From CAVQBP01 sp964448105 (lineage in GTDB: Bacteria > Bacteroidota > Ignavibacteria > Ignavibacteriales > Ignavibacteriaceae): a stretch of 64,000 nucleotides of DNA. Positions 10,161-17,948 of this stretch are shown piece after piece (positions within the stretch are counted from its first letter, which is position 1; each line of letters opens with the position of its first letter). Where the stretch lies: the NCBI GenBank assembly GCA_964448105.1, contig CAYUVK010000007.1, positions 19,656 to 83,655 on the forward strand, read 5' to 3'. Under the pieces are notes generated by a model. It was not told where the DNA came from. It ran no database searches and was given only the letters and a program-made list of their open reading frames with translations. The position numbers were made by a program, and so were the translations under genes.

Positions 10161-11213
10161 ATGAACGATTTTCCTGAAGAATTTTTAAAATTTTTAGATG
10201 ATTCGCGAAAACACCTTTCAACTGCTGCGATTTCACAATTTGTTAATTCTAGTAATGAATTAACAGAAAATGAATTAGAATTCATAGGAGAGCATTTAAA
10301 TAAATGTAAAAATTGCAGGGAAAATCTTAACAATATCTTTGATGAAGCACTTGATAAAAACAAAACTACTTTTGAATTTAATGTTAACCTATCCACTAGA
10401 AATCTCTTAAACTTTACAGATAATGAAAAACAGATCGACGGAATTATAAGCAAAGAAAATGATGAATTTTATTTAACTTTTTTAAAATTACCCTCTTATC
10501 TGGAAAATGAAAATATTCGTATATCTTTGGCAAGCGAGAATTTAATTATACGAATCACACCGGTTAATTTAAACAAAAAATATAAAATAGACACAGATAA
10601 CGATATTGATCTAAGAGATATTACGAAAGTGAATATTGATTTTATTATCAAACATGTTAAAAGGTCGGTATCTTTAAAAAATAAAGTTTACAAATATTGG
10701 TACACATATACTGTGATTATTGCTCTTGTCGTATATCTATTAATTTTTCAACCCAACAAAAATAATCCGGTACAACCCGCGAAAGAAATTATCCCCAAAC
10801 CTAATATTATAATCGATACACCGGTTGTTAAAAAAGTACCAAAGATTGATACCGTTATATCAAAGAAAGAAATTGCCGAACAACCAAAGTCTCCTTTGCA
10901 AACTAAGTTAGCACCGGAATTCAAAAATAATTCTAAGCTGGAAGGTTTGGTTAATAAATTTAAAGATAACGGAATTATTATAAATCCTGCGATAGGGGAT
11001 ACTCTGAAAAAACAAATTTATTTTAAATGGGCTCCATTGGAAACGGAAACTTATGATATGACTATTGTAGATAATAAGAATAACGAAATATGGAGTAAAG
11101 AACTTTTTGATGCCCGTGTAACTCTTCTGCAAAAATTAGATCCGGGACTATATTATTGGAAGTTAACTGTAAAAGGGAAATTGCAGACTGTCGGGAAATT
11201 CTATGTTAAGTAA
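10161..11213 (+). CDS. single-span membrane protein with anti-sigma-like zinc motif
   Basis: 350 aa. The N-terminal cytoplasmic part contains H-x3-C-x2-C (HLNKCKNC, about residues 49-56), the core of zinc-binding anti-sigma (ZAS/zf-HC2) domains. One transmembrane helix lies near residues 182-200. A proline/lysine-rich linker follows, then a C-terminal beta-sandwich-like domain ending in LDPGLYYWKLTVKG, a pattern common in Bacteroidota extracytoplasmic domains. The layout matches an anti-sigma factor with an outer sensor, but no ECF sigma gene is adjacent, so it may be an orphan or have taken another role. It converges on the DUF493 gene with 3 bp between stops. Confidence 0.6.
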   Translation: MNDFPEEFLKFLDDSRKHLSTAAISQFVNSSNELTENELEFIGEHLNKCKNCRENLNNIFDEALDKNKTTFEFNVNLSTRNLLNFTDNEKQIDGIISKENDEFYLTFLKLPSYLENENIRISLASENLIIRITPVNLNKKYKIDTDNDIDLRDITKVNIDFIIKHVKRSVSLKNKVYKYWYTYTVIIALVVYLLIFQPNKNNPVQPAKEIIPKPNIIIDTPVVKKVPKIDTVISKKEIAEQPKSPLQTKLAPEFKNNSKLEGLVNKFKDNGIIINPAIGDTLKKQIYFKWAPLETETYDMTIVDNKNNEIWSKELFDARVTLLQKLDPGLYYWKLTVKGKLQTVGKFYVK

Positions 11214-11216
11214 TTT

Positions 11217-11486
11217 TTATAAAATCATTTTTATATTTGAATTGCTTCCAAGCTTTTGATAAATAAGGTCCCTGACTATTTCGGAGGGAACTTCAACTTT
11301 AAAATTTAAACTGAAATAATTTCCATTTCTGCTAATATTTGACGGAGTCACATCATATTTCAATCCACCGGATGCTTCTTCAATTGCTTCTAAAATTTTA
11401 TCTACATCTTTCCCAATAACTTTATACGACCATTCACACGGGTATTCAATTTCAGGTCTTTGTTTGTTGTTTGAGTCTAAAATCAT
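11217..11486 (-). CDS. DUF493/YbeD-like small protein
   Basis: 89 aa, the full length of the DUF493 family. Seen are the YPCEWSYKVIG start, the central S-x-NGNYFSLNFKV strand and the end IKMIL, which align by eye with E. coli YbeD (FPTPFTYKVMG, KGNYHSVSITI, VRMVL). The fold is ferredoxin-like, with a suspected regulatory or ligand-binding role; no reaction is established. It ends 3 bp from the stop of the convergent gene at 10161. Confidence 0.88.
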   Translation of the reverse strand: MILDSNNKQRPEIEYPCEWSYKVIGKDVDKILEAIEEASGGLKYDVTPSNISRNGNYFSLNFKVEVPSEIVRDLIYQKLGSNSNIKMIL

Positions 11487-11876
11487 ATATAATATTTAAT
11501 TAAGAAAAAGTGAACCTGATTAGAATCTAGACAATGAAATCTTCCCCAAAAACTAAAAATTAAAGAATTTTTTATCTTATTTTCTTTCATTCTTTGAAAT
11601 ATATTGCTTAGAAATTCAACACACAATTAAATGCTCTTAATAAACTGTAATTAAGAGATATTCCAATTGTCGAATTTTAATTCAATTTTATTTAAGAATT
11701 TGTTTTTCACTATTAAGAATTAAAGATAAATAATCAAAAATAAAAGCTCAAATTTTGATATAAATTAAATGAATTTTGTTTATTCGGATGGCATTCAATA
11801 TGTGTATAAAATTGTAATAAAATTATTAAATAAGCTTTCACAAACCAAAAAAAGCCCAAAGGGGAACTGAAAGTTA
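11487..11876. other. promoter region of the hydrogenase locus
   Basis: 390 bp, very AT-rich, between the divergent DUF493 gene and the hydrogenase sensor. It holds the inverted repeat CTCTTAAT/ATTAAGAG (11634-11641 and 11650-11657, 8-nt spacer), the best operator candidate. A purine-rich AAAGGGGA about 10 bases before the ATG at 11877 can serve as ribosome binding site. No ORF of substance was seen. Confidence 0.5.
11634..11657. promoter_or_regulatory. 8-bp inverted repeat upstream of hydrogenase sensor
   Basis: CTCTTAAT and ATTAAGAG are perfect arms with an 8-nt spacer, about 220 bp before the first gene of the hydrogenase cluster. Dyads of this size often bind dimeric regulators. The sequence does not match the Rex consensus I know. 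Function is inferred from position only. Confidence 0.35.
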
Positions 11877-13871
11877 ATGAACGATGGGATTGTAACAACA
11901 ATACTTGATAAATGTAAACGATGTTATTCATGTGTACGTGAATGCCCTGCAAAAGCAATTAGGGTTATAAACGGACAGGCAACCGTATTAACCGAAAGAT
12001 GTATCGCTTGCGGTCATTGCATCAAAGTTTGTTCCCAAAATGCAAAACAAATTTTAAGTGATGTTGAAAAAGTCCTTAACGAGATATTGATTTCAGATAA
12101 TGCAATAGCAATAATAGCCCCTTCTTTTGCTGCATCCTTTCCGGACAATTATTCAAAATTACCAACTGCATTAAGAAATCTTGGCTTTTCAAAAGTTATT
12201 GAAACTGCATTTGGTGCGGATCTAATTAGCGAGTATTATTTAAAAGAATTTCAAACCGAAAAAAATAAAACTATCATTAGTTCTGCTTGTCCGGCAGTAG
12301 TAAACTATATTGAAAAATATTATGAAAATTTGGTTCCCAATATCACTAAGGTTGTATCTCCAATGATCGCAATTGGGAGATATTTAAGTGAAACGGAAGA
12401 AGCAAATATCAAGATTGTTTTTATCGGGCCATGTATTGCTAAAAAAGATGAATACATCGATGATGAGCTCAACGGTGAAATAGATGCTGTTCTAACATTT
12501 AATGAAATTAAAAAAATATTAAATGATAAAACTATTTCAATTGATGAACTTGAGGAAAGTGATTTTGATCCCCCTCATGCTTTTATGGGAAAAGCATATC
12601 CTTTAGCCGGAGGTTTGCTGAAATCAACAAATATTCCGGAAGATATCCTTGAAAAAGAAATAATCGTTGTTGAAGGAAAGAAAAAAGTAATGGAGATTAT
12701 CGATGAAATTTCAAACAATAACATAAATGCAAAATTTGTTGATATCCTTTTTTGCGAAGGATGTATAAGCGGACCGGCAATCGACAGCAGTCTTAACTAT
12801 TATTCCAGGCGGGAAAAAGTAATAAAATTCATTGAACAAAAAATTAATTTTGTAGATAAACAGGTTTGGAAAAGTGATCTCTTTAATGCCAGGAATATTG
12901 ATTTTACCAGGAAGTTCAAATCAAAAAATCAAAAAAGACCTTATCCAACTGAAGATAGGATAAAAGAAATATTAGCTGAAACAAAGAAATTCAGTCCGGC
13001 TGATGAATTGAATTGCGGCGCCTGCGGTTACAATACCTGTAGGGAAAATGCAGTAGCAATTGCAAAAGGCATAGCAGAAAGCGAAATGTGCCTTCCTTAT
13101 TTAATTGAAAGAATCGATAAAGCTTATAAGGAGCTGAGTTCTGCCCAGGAGCAGTTGCAGTCTGCCGAAAAGCTTGCATCTATTGGACAGTTAGTTGCAG
13201 GTATTGCACATGAAATTAATAATCCGCTAGGTACAATTCTTCTTTATTCATCAATGTTAAAAAATGATCTGGCAGAAAAAAAACTTGATACTCAAAATGT
13301 TGAAGATGTAAAATTAATAATAGATGAAGCTACCAGATGCAAAAATATAGTTTCGGATCTTTTAAACTTTGCCCGGCAAAGCAAGCTTAAGCTTTCAACT
13401 ATCAATATTTATGAATTGATTGATGATGTAATACGATCGATAAAAATTAATCCAAGATGCAAAGATATTATTATTCAAAAAGATGAAGAATCAAAAAAAT
13501 GTATGATTGATTGCGATTCCGACCAGCTTAAGCAGGTTTTTCTAAACCTGGTGAATAACTCTTGCGAAGCAATGCTGGAAAGCGATAAAAAATTTTTAAG
13601 CCTGATTATCAATGAAAATAGTAATCACGTAAATATCGAAATAAAAGATACCGGTACGGGAATTCCTAAAGAATATTTCAGTAAAATTTTTACTCCATTC
13701 TTTACTACAAAGAAAATCGGGATGGGAACAGGACTTGGTTTGGCAATTTCTTACGGTATAATAAAAATGCATAAAGGAGATATAACATTCCAAAGTGAAG
13801 TTGGAAAAGGCACATCTTTTATTGTTAAGTTGCCGAAATATCTTGTTATCCAAAATGTGAATATGAATTAA
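11877..13871 (+). CDS. [FeFe]-hydrogenase-like sensor histidine kinase (HydS type)
   Basis: 664 aa, soluble. Two ferredoxin-type [4Fe-4S] motifs (C13, C16, C19, C23 and C42, C45, C48, C52) precede a hydrogenase large-subunit domain. Its H-cluster motifs are altered: SACP (C138; alanine replaces the proton-relay cysteine), GPCIAKKDE (C186) and FCEGCISGP (C293, C296; C-x2-C instead of C-x3-C). A C-x2-C-x4-C-x16-C iron-sulfur domain (C380, C383, C388, C405) is followed by a coiled segment, the kinase H-box with H445 (IAHEINNPL), an N-box, and GTGLGLAIS. Such proteins are believed to sense H2 or redox state rather than turn over H2. It heads a run of signalling genes before the catalytic subunits. 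Recognition is strong; the signal is inferred. Confidence 0.93.
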   Translation: MNDGIVTTILDKCKRCYSCVRECPAKAIRVINGQATVLTERCIACGHCIKVCSQNAKQILSDVEKVLNEILISDNAIAIIAPSFAASFPDNYSKLPTALRNLGFSKVIETAFGADLISEYYLKEFQTEKNKTIISSACPAVVNYIEKYYENLVPNITKVVSPMIAIGRYLSETEEANIKIVFIGPCIAKKDEYIDDELNGEIDAVLTFNEIKKILNDKTISIDELEESDFDPPHAFMGKAYPLAGGLLKSTNIPEDILEKEIIVVEGKKKVMEIIDEISNNNINAKFVDILFCEGCISGPAIDSSLNYYSRREKVIKFIEQKINFVDKQVWKSDLFNARNIDFTRKFKSKNQKRPYPTEDRIKEILAETKKFSPADELNCGACGYNTCRENAVAIAKGIAESEMCLPYLIERIDKAYKELSSAQEQLQSAEKLASIGQLVAGIAHEINNPLGTILLYSSMLKNDLAEKKLDTQNVEDVKLIIDEATRCKNIVSDLLNFARQSKLKLSTINIYELIDDVIRSIKINPRCKDIIIQKDEESKKCMIDCDSDQLKQVFLNLVNNSCEAMLESDKKFLSLIINENSNHVNIEIKDTGTGIPKEYFSKIFTPFFTTKKIGMGTGLGLAISYGIIKMHKGDITFQSEVGKGTSFIVKLPKYLVIQNVNMN

Positions 13872-13881
13872 GGAAATAAAA

Positions 13882-14295
13882 ATGAAAAAGAAAAAAATAT
13901 TATTAGTTGATGATGATATCGATTTACTCGAGCAGAGTAAGATATCATTTGAATCGAAAGGTTATACGGTTGCAACTGCCGAAAATGTTGATGAAGGATG
14001 GCAGATATTTCAAAAAGAAAAACCTGATGCAGTTGTGATCGATTTAATTATGGAAGAGCATGATTCAGGTTTCATTTTGAGCTATAAGATTAAAAAAGAT
14101 GACTATGGGAAAAATATACCCGTTTATATTTTAACTTCTGCAACTTACTTAACTGGGTATAAATTTGGTGTTTCAACTGAAGAGGAAAAGGAATGGATTT
14201 ACTGCGATGAAATCATTAATAAACCCGTAGTAACAGAAGATTTGATAGAGAAAATAGAAAATTATTATTTGAAAAAAGAAAATTTTCACAGATGA
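13882..14295 (+). CDS. receiver-only response regulator
   Basis: 137 aa, a single CheY-like receiver: acidic pocket D10-D12, phospho-acceptor D54, and lysine in INKPV. It has no DNA-binding output domain. It begins 10 bp after the hydrogenase-like sensor kinase and overlaps the next gene by 4 bp, so it probably takes phosphate from that kinase. It resembles the receiver protein at 15874 (both have xSATYLTGYKFGVS/xSVSKATGLDFGVS-like segments after the acceptor), suggesting a duplicated, cluster-specific family. The output route is unknown. Confidence 0.9.
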   Translation: MKKKKILLVDDDIDLLEQSKISFESKGYTVATAENVDEGWQIFQKEKPDAVVIDLIMEEHDSGFILSYKIKKDDYGKNIPVYILTSATYLTGYKFGVSTEEEKEWIYCDEIINKPVVTEDLIEKIENYYLKKENFHR

Positions 14296-15797
14296 ATGAA
14301 TTCAAAGCAAATAATAAGATTAAAGTTTTAATTGTTGATGATGAAAAGAATCTTGGAATTGGCATTAAACGTTTGCTTGAAAAAGAAGGATATGAAGTTC
14401 AGCTTGCAGTAAATGGAACAGAAGGAATACAATTAGGAACTAATGAAGAGTTTGATCTAGCAATAATTGATCTGAAAATGCCGGATATTGATGGAATTAT
14501 CGTGCTAGAAAAGATACTTAAGAAATATCCCAACACAATTTGTTTTATCGCAACTGCTTTTGCAAGTTATGAAACAGCTATAGAATCTACAAAGAAGGGT
14601 GCCTACGGTTATATTCTCAAACCTTTTTTACCCGATGAGCTCTTATATCAACTAAAAAAAGGATACGAAAAAAGATTCCTATTAATGGAAGCCGAAAGGT
14701 GGGAAAAAGAAAGGGAAGAAAGGCTGCTCGAAATCGCGTTTGAAAAGACACGTGTACTTACAATTATCAATTCAATAACTGATGGAGTTCTTGTAGTAAA
14801 CAAAATTGGGGAAGTAGTCTTATTTAATCCGGCAGCCTTAAAATACTTGGAGATTGAGGAATTAAAAATTGGAGATCAAATAATAGAAAAACTCCACCCG
14901 CAGATATCGGATTTGATCGATAAACTATTAAACAATGATTCTTTTGTTACCAAAACATATTCTGCACAAGTAGAATTAAAACCAGGTTATGATTTTTTTA
15001 TTGAAGCTACTTCATCCGGAGTTTTTCATCCCGATGGTTCTCTTGCCGGTGTAGTTGTTGTGCTTAAAGATATAACCAATTTAAAGAAATTGGAATTTCT
15101 TAAATCTCAATTTGTGTCTATGGTTTCGCATGAATTAAAAGCACCTATATCTGCTGTATATGGTTATTTAAAATTATTTAATGATAATTCAGTTGCTGTT
15201 TCTGATGAGCAGAAAAAGAATTTTATAAATAGATCCCAGTTAAGACTAGATGGATTAATTAAAATGGTAAATGATCTTCTTGATATTTCAAGAATGGAAA
15301 TGAAATCAATTAAAAGAGAAATAAGTGATATTGATTTAAGGGACGTGATTAATAATATTATTGAGTTATTTCAGGCTGATCTAAAAAGAAAAAATATTAC
15401 TGTCGATTTTAATTCAATCCCTGATTCGCCTTTTATAAAAGCTGATTTTGAAGAGATGAACCGTTTGTTTACAAACCTTATTAGTAATGCAATAAAATAT
15501 AATAGGCATAACGGTTGTATTACTGTTATTATAAATTCAACTGAAGTATATTTGGTTGTTGAAATTAAAGATTCTGGAATAGGTCTTAAACCGGAAGAAA
15601 AAAAGAAGCTATTCCATGAATTTTTTAGGGCGAAAAATGAATTTACTAAGGATATAAGCGGTACCGGCTTAGGGTTATCAATTGTTAAAAGAATAGTTGA
15701 TTCATATTCAGGGAGAATTGAAGTGGGAAGTGAATTCAATAAAGGGACTACATTCAAAGTTTATTTGCCTTTTCTTTATAAAGAAATTCAAAAATAA
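14292..15797 (+). CDS. REC-PAS-histidine kinase
   Basis: 501 aa, soluble. An N-terminal receiver (D16/D17, phospho-acceptor D60, lysine in ILKPF) is linked by a coiled segment rich in Glu/Lys/Arg (about 125-150) to a PAS domain (about 152-265). The kinase core has H280 (MVSHELKAPISAVYG), an N-box NLISNAIKYN, and GTGLGLSIV. A receiver in front of a kinase allows an upstream kinase to gate this one, for example the hydrogenase-like sensor through a phosphorelay. It shares the ATGA junction with the preceding receiver gene. The PAS domain could bind a cofactor, but no diagnostic heme or flavin residue is evident. Confidence 0.92.
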   Translation: MNEFKANNKIKVLIVDDEKNLGIGIKRLLEKEGYEVQLAVNGTEGIQLGTNEEFDLAIIDLKMPDIDGIIVLEKILKKYPNTICFIATAFASYETAIESTKKGAYGYILKPFLPDELLYQLKKGYEKRFLLMEAERWEKEREERLLEIAFEKTRVLTIINSITDGVLVVNKIGEVVLFNPAALKYLEIEELKIGDQIIEKLHPQISDLIDKLLNNDSFVTKTYSAQVELKPGYDFFIEATSSGVFHPDGSLAGVVVVLKDITNLKKLEFLKSQFVSMVSHELKAPISAVYGYLKLFNDNSVAVSDEQKKNFINRSQLRLDGLIKMVNDLLDISRMEMKSIKREISDIDLRDVINNIIELFQADLKRKNITVDFNSIPDSPFIKADFEEMNRLFTNLISNAIKYNRHNGCITVIINSTEVYLVVEIKDSGIGLKPEEKKKLFHEFFRAKNEFTKDISGTGLGLSIVKRIVDSYSGRIEVGSEFNKGTTFKVYLPFLYKEIQK

Positions 15798-15873
15798 TTG
15801 TTGAATAGATTAATGAACCGCAATACGGACATAAGGTTTTAAATTTTTATCACAAATAATATGAGGGGGTCTA

Positions 15874-16254
15874 ATGACTCGCATAGCAATAATAGATGAT
15901 GACGCCGATATTCTTGATGCCAGCAGCTTAATTCTCACATCAAATGGTTATGAAGTAATAACGGCTGATAATCCAGATGACGGGTATAAAATTGTTAAAG
16001 AAAATTCGCCCGATCTAATTATTCTTGATGTAATGATGAATGAACCCGACGATGGATTTTTTCTTGCTCAAAGGTTCAGAAAAGATAATATCAAAGTACC
16101 GATAATAATGTACACTTCAGTTTCCAAAGCAACAGGTCTGGATTTCGGCGTAAGTGAAATTGTTCCTGTTGATGAATTTGTTGAAAAACCAATTTCACCT
16201 GAAGAACTAATTAGCAAAGTTAAAATACTTTTACAAATTCAACAGGAGGGATAA
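15874..16254 (+). CDS. receiver-only response regulator
   Basis: 126 aa CheY-like receiver with acidic pocket D8-D10, phospho-acceptor D52 and EKPIS lysine; no output domain. A GGGGG-containing site lies before its ATG. Its stop codon abuts the start of hydC, so it is translated with the hydrogenase subunits. It may act by protein-protein contact, possibly on the enzyme itself, or as a phosphorelay shuttle. Related by eye to the receiver at 13882. Confidence 0.9.
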   Translation: MTRIAIIDDDADILDASSLILTSNGYEVITADNPDDGYKIVKENSPDLIILDVMMNEPDDGFFLAQRFRKDNIKVPIIMYTSVSKATGLDFGVSEIVPVDEFVEKPISPEELISKVKILLQIQQEG

Positions 16255-16728
16255 ATGCTGGTAATGGAAAGAAATACTTTATCCGAAGAGATAGAAGAAT
16301 TAATCAAAATTTATGGTTCCGAACGCTCATCTCTCCTTCAAATTCTCCAGGCGATCCAGCGGAAGCATAAATATATTTCTGATTTTGCTCAGCAGGAAGT
16401 TGCACAGTTGATGAATATTCATCCTGTTGAAGTTTATAGTGTTATTTCCTTTTATTCTTTTCTGCATTCGGAACCGCAGGGAAGAAATATCGTGCGGCTA
16501 TGCCAAACAATCTCTTGCGATATGAAAGGAAAGGAAGATGTAAAATCAACGGTAGAGAAGGAACTTGGAATTAAATTCGGTGAAACAACAAAAGATAAAC
16601 GGATAACGCTTGAATTTACCAACTGCCTGGGTATGTGCGATCAAGGGCCGGCGATGATTATAAACGAAAGAGTTTATACACGTCTTAATACTGAAAAAGT
16701 GATACAAATTTTAAATGAGATAAAGTAG
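16255..16728 (+). CDS. hydC: NAD(H)-linked [FeFe]-hydrogenase subunit HydC (NuoE-like)
   Basis: 157 aa, the normal size for NuoE/HydC. The thioredoxin-like [2Fe-2S] ligands are all present: C83 and C88 (LCQTISC) and C124 and C128 (NCLGMC). It passes electrons within the soluble hydrogenase complex next to the flavin subunit HydB. The AGGAGGG site at 16244-16250 is 4 bp from the ATG at 16255; the second ATG (residue 4) is better spaced and could be the true start. hydB follows after 8 bp. The same protein family serves complex I and NAD-linked formate dehydrogenases, but the following genes fix its role here. Confidence 0.93.
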   Translation: MLVMERNTLSEEIEELIKIYGSERSSLLQILQAIQRKHKYISDFAQQEVAQLMNIHPVEVYSVISFYSFLHSEPQGRNIVRLCQTISCDMKGKEDVKSTVEKELGIKFGETTKDKRITLEFTNCLGMCDQGPAMIINERVYTRLNTEKVIQILNEIK

Positions 16729-16736
16729 GAATTAAA

Positions 16737-17945
16737 ATGGAATCAATAACCGAAAGAAAAAAAACAAGAACAGGTCCTGTTTTATTTTCCAGTTATACAC
16801 AGGGTGAAGGAATTAGAAAAGCTCTGCAGCTTGGCAGGGGAAATATTTTGTTTGAACTGAAATCTTCCGGATTAAGGGGAAGAGGCGGCGCAGGCTTTCC
16901 TACTTCAACAAAATGGATGCTTACTGCTGCATCAATCGCAGAAGAAAAATTTATCGTATGCAATGCGGATGAAGGAGAACCGGGTACGTTTAAAGATAGA
17001 GTTCTTTTATTGGAATATCCGGAATTGGTTTTTGAGGGAATGGTAATCGCCGGCTTCACAATTGGGGCAAAATTAGGTTTGGTTTATCTCCGGGGCGAGT
17101 ATGAATATATGTTGAAATCTCTGCAGGATTATATTCAAATGATGAGAAACGAAAACCTTCTGGGTAAGAACATTTTAGGTAAAAATGATTTTAATTTTGA
17201 TATTGAAATCAGGCTTGGTTCGGGTTCATATGTATGCGGTGAAGAAACTGCATTGATTGAATCATTGGAAGGATACCGGGGAGAACCAAGAAATCGTCCG
17301 CCTTTCCCGGTTGATACAGGTTATATGGGAAATCCAACAGTTGTTAATAATGTTGAGACTCTTGCATCTGTTCCTCATATAATTACAAAAGGAGGAGAAT
17401 GGTTCAGAGTTTATGGAACTAGCAAATCAACCGGTTCAAAATTATTTTCTGTATCAGGCGATTGTGAAAAACCAGGTGTGTATGAATTACCTTGGGGAAC
17501 TACAATCAATGAATTATTAAAAATTGTTGAAGCAAAGAATACAAAAGCAGTTCAAGTTGGCGGCGCTTCCGGAGTCTGTCTATCTAAATCTCAATTTAAC
17601 AGATCATTTGCTTATGAAGATGTAGCGACCGGCGGTTCGGTAATAATCTTTAATGAAAGCAGGAATATGCTGAAAGTATTAAAGAATTTTATGGAATTTT
17701 TTGTTGAAGAATCATGCGGGCAGTGTACTCCATGCCGTATTGGAAATGTAAAATTGCTCGAAGGAATAGAATTAATTGAAAAAGGAAAATTTACTTTTTC
17801 TTATATCAATAAATTAAAAGATCTTGGGAGAACAATGCAGGTTGCTTCAAAATGCGGATTAGGACAATCAAGCCCTAATTCTTTTATTTCAATTCTGGAA
17901 AACTTTAAAGATGAAATTTTTCAAACTAATGGGAGGGGGAAATAA
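16737..17945 (+). CDS. hydB: [FeFe]-hydrogenase NAD(H)/FMN subunit HydB, short NuoF-like form
   Basis: 402 aa. Seen: NADH-binding GRGGAGFP (48-55), FMN-binding NADEGEPGTFKDR, GSYVCGEETAL, and the [4Fe-4S] ligands C327, C330, C333 (SCGQCTPCR) and C373. It oxidises or reduces NAD(H) and exchanges electrons with HydC and HydA. Electron-bifurcating HydB proteins are about 600 aa, with an extra N-terminal [2Fe-2S] domain and a C-terminal two-cluster ferredoxin domain. Both are absent here, making this a minimal NuoF-type subunit. That suggests a plain NAD(H)-linked hydrogenase, though this is inference. The gene lies 8 bp after hydC and 3 bp before hydA. Confidence 0.94.
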   Translation: MESITERKKTRTGPVLFSSYTQGEGIRKALQLGRGNILFELKSSGLRGRGGAGFPTSTKWMLTAASIAEEKFIVCNADEGEPGTFKDRVLLLEYPELVFEGMVIAGFTIGAKLGLVYLRGEYEYMLKSLQDYIQMMRNENLLGKNILGKNDFNFDIEIRLGSGSYVCGEETALIESLEGYRGEPRNRPPFPVDTGYMGNPTVVNNVETLASVPHIITKGGEWFRVYGTSKSTGSKLFSVSGDCEKPGVYELPWGTTINELLKIVEAKNTKAVQVGGASGVCLSKSQFNRSFAYEDVATGGSVIIFNESRNMLKVLKNFMEFFVEESCGQCTPCRIGNVKLLEGIELIEKGKFTFSYINKLKDLGRTMQVASKCGLGQSSPNSFISILENFKDEIFQTNGRGK

Positions 17946-17948
17946 TAA

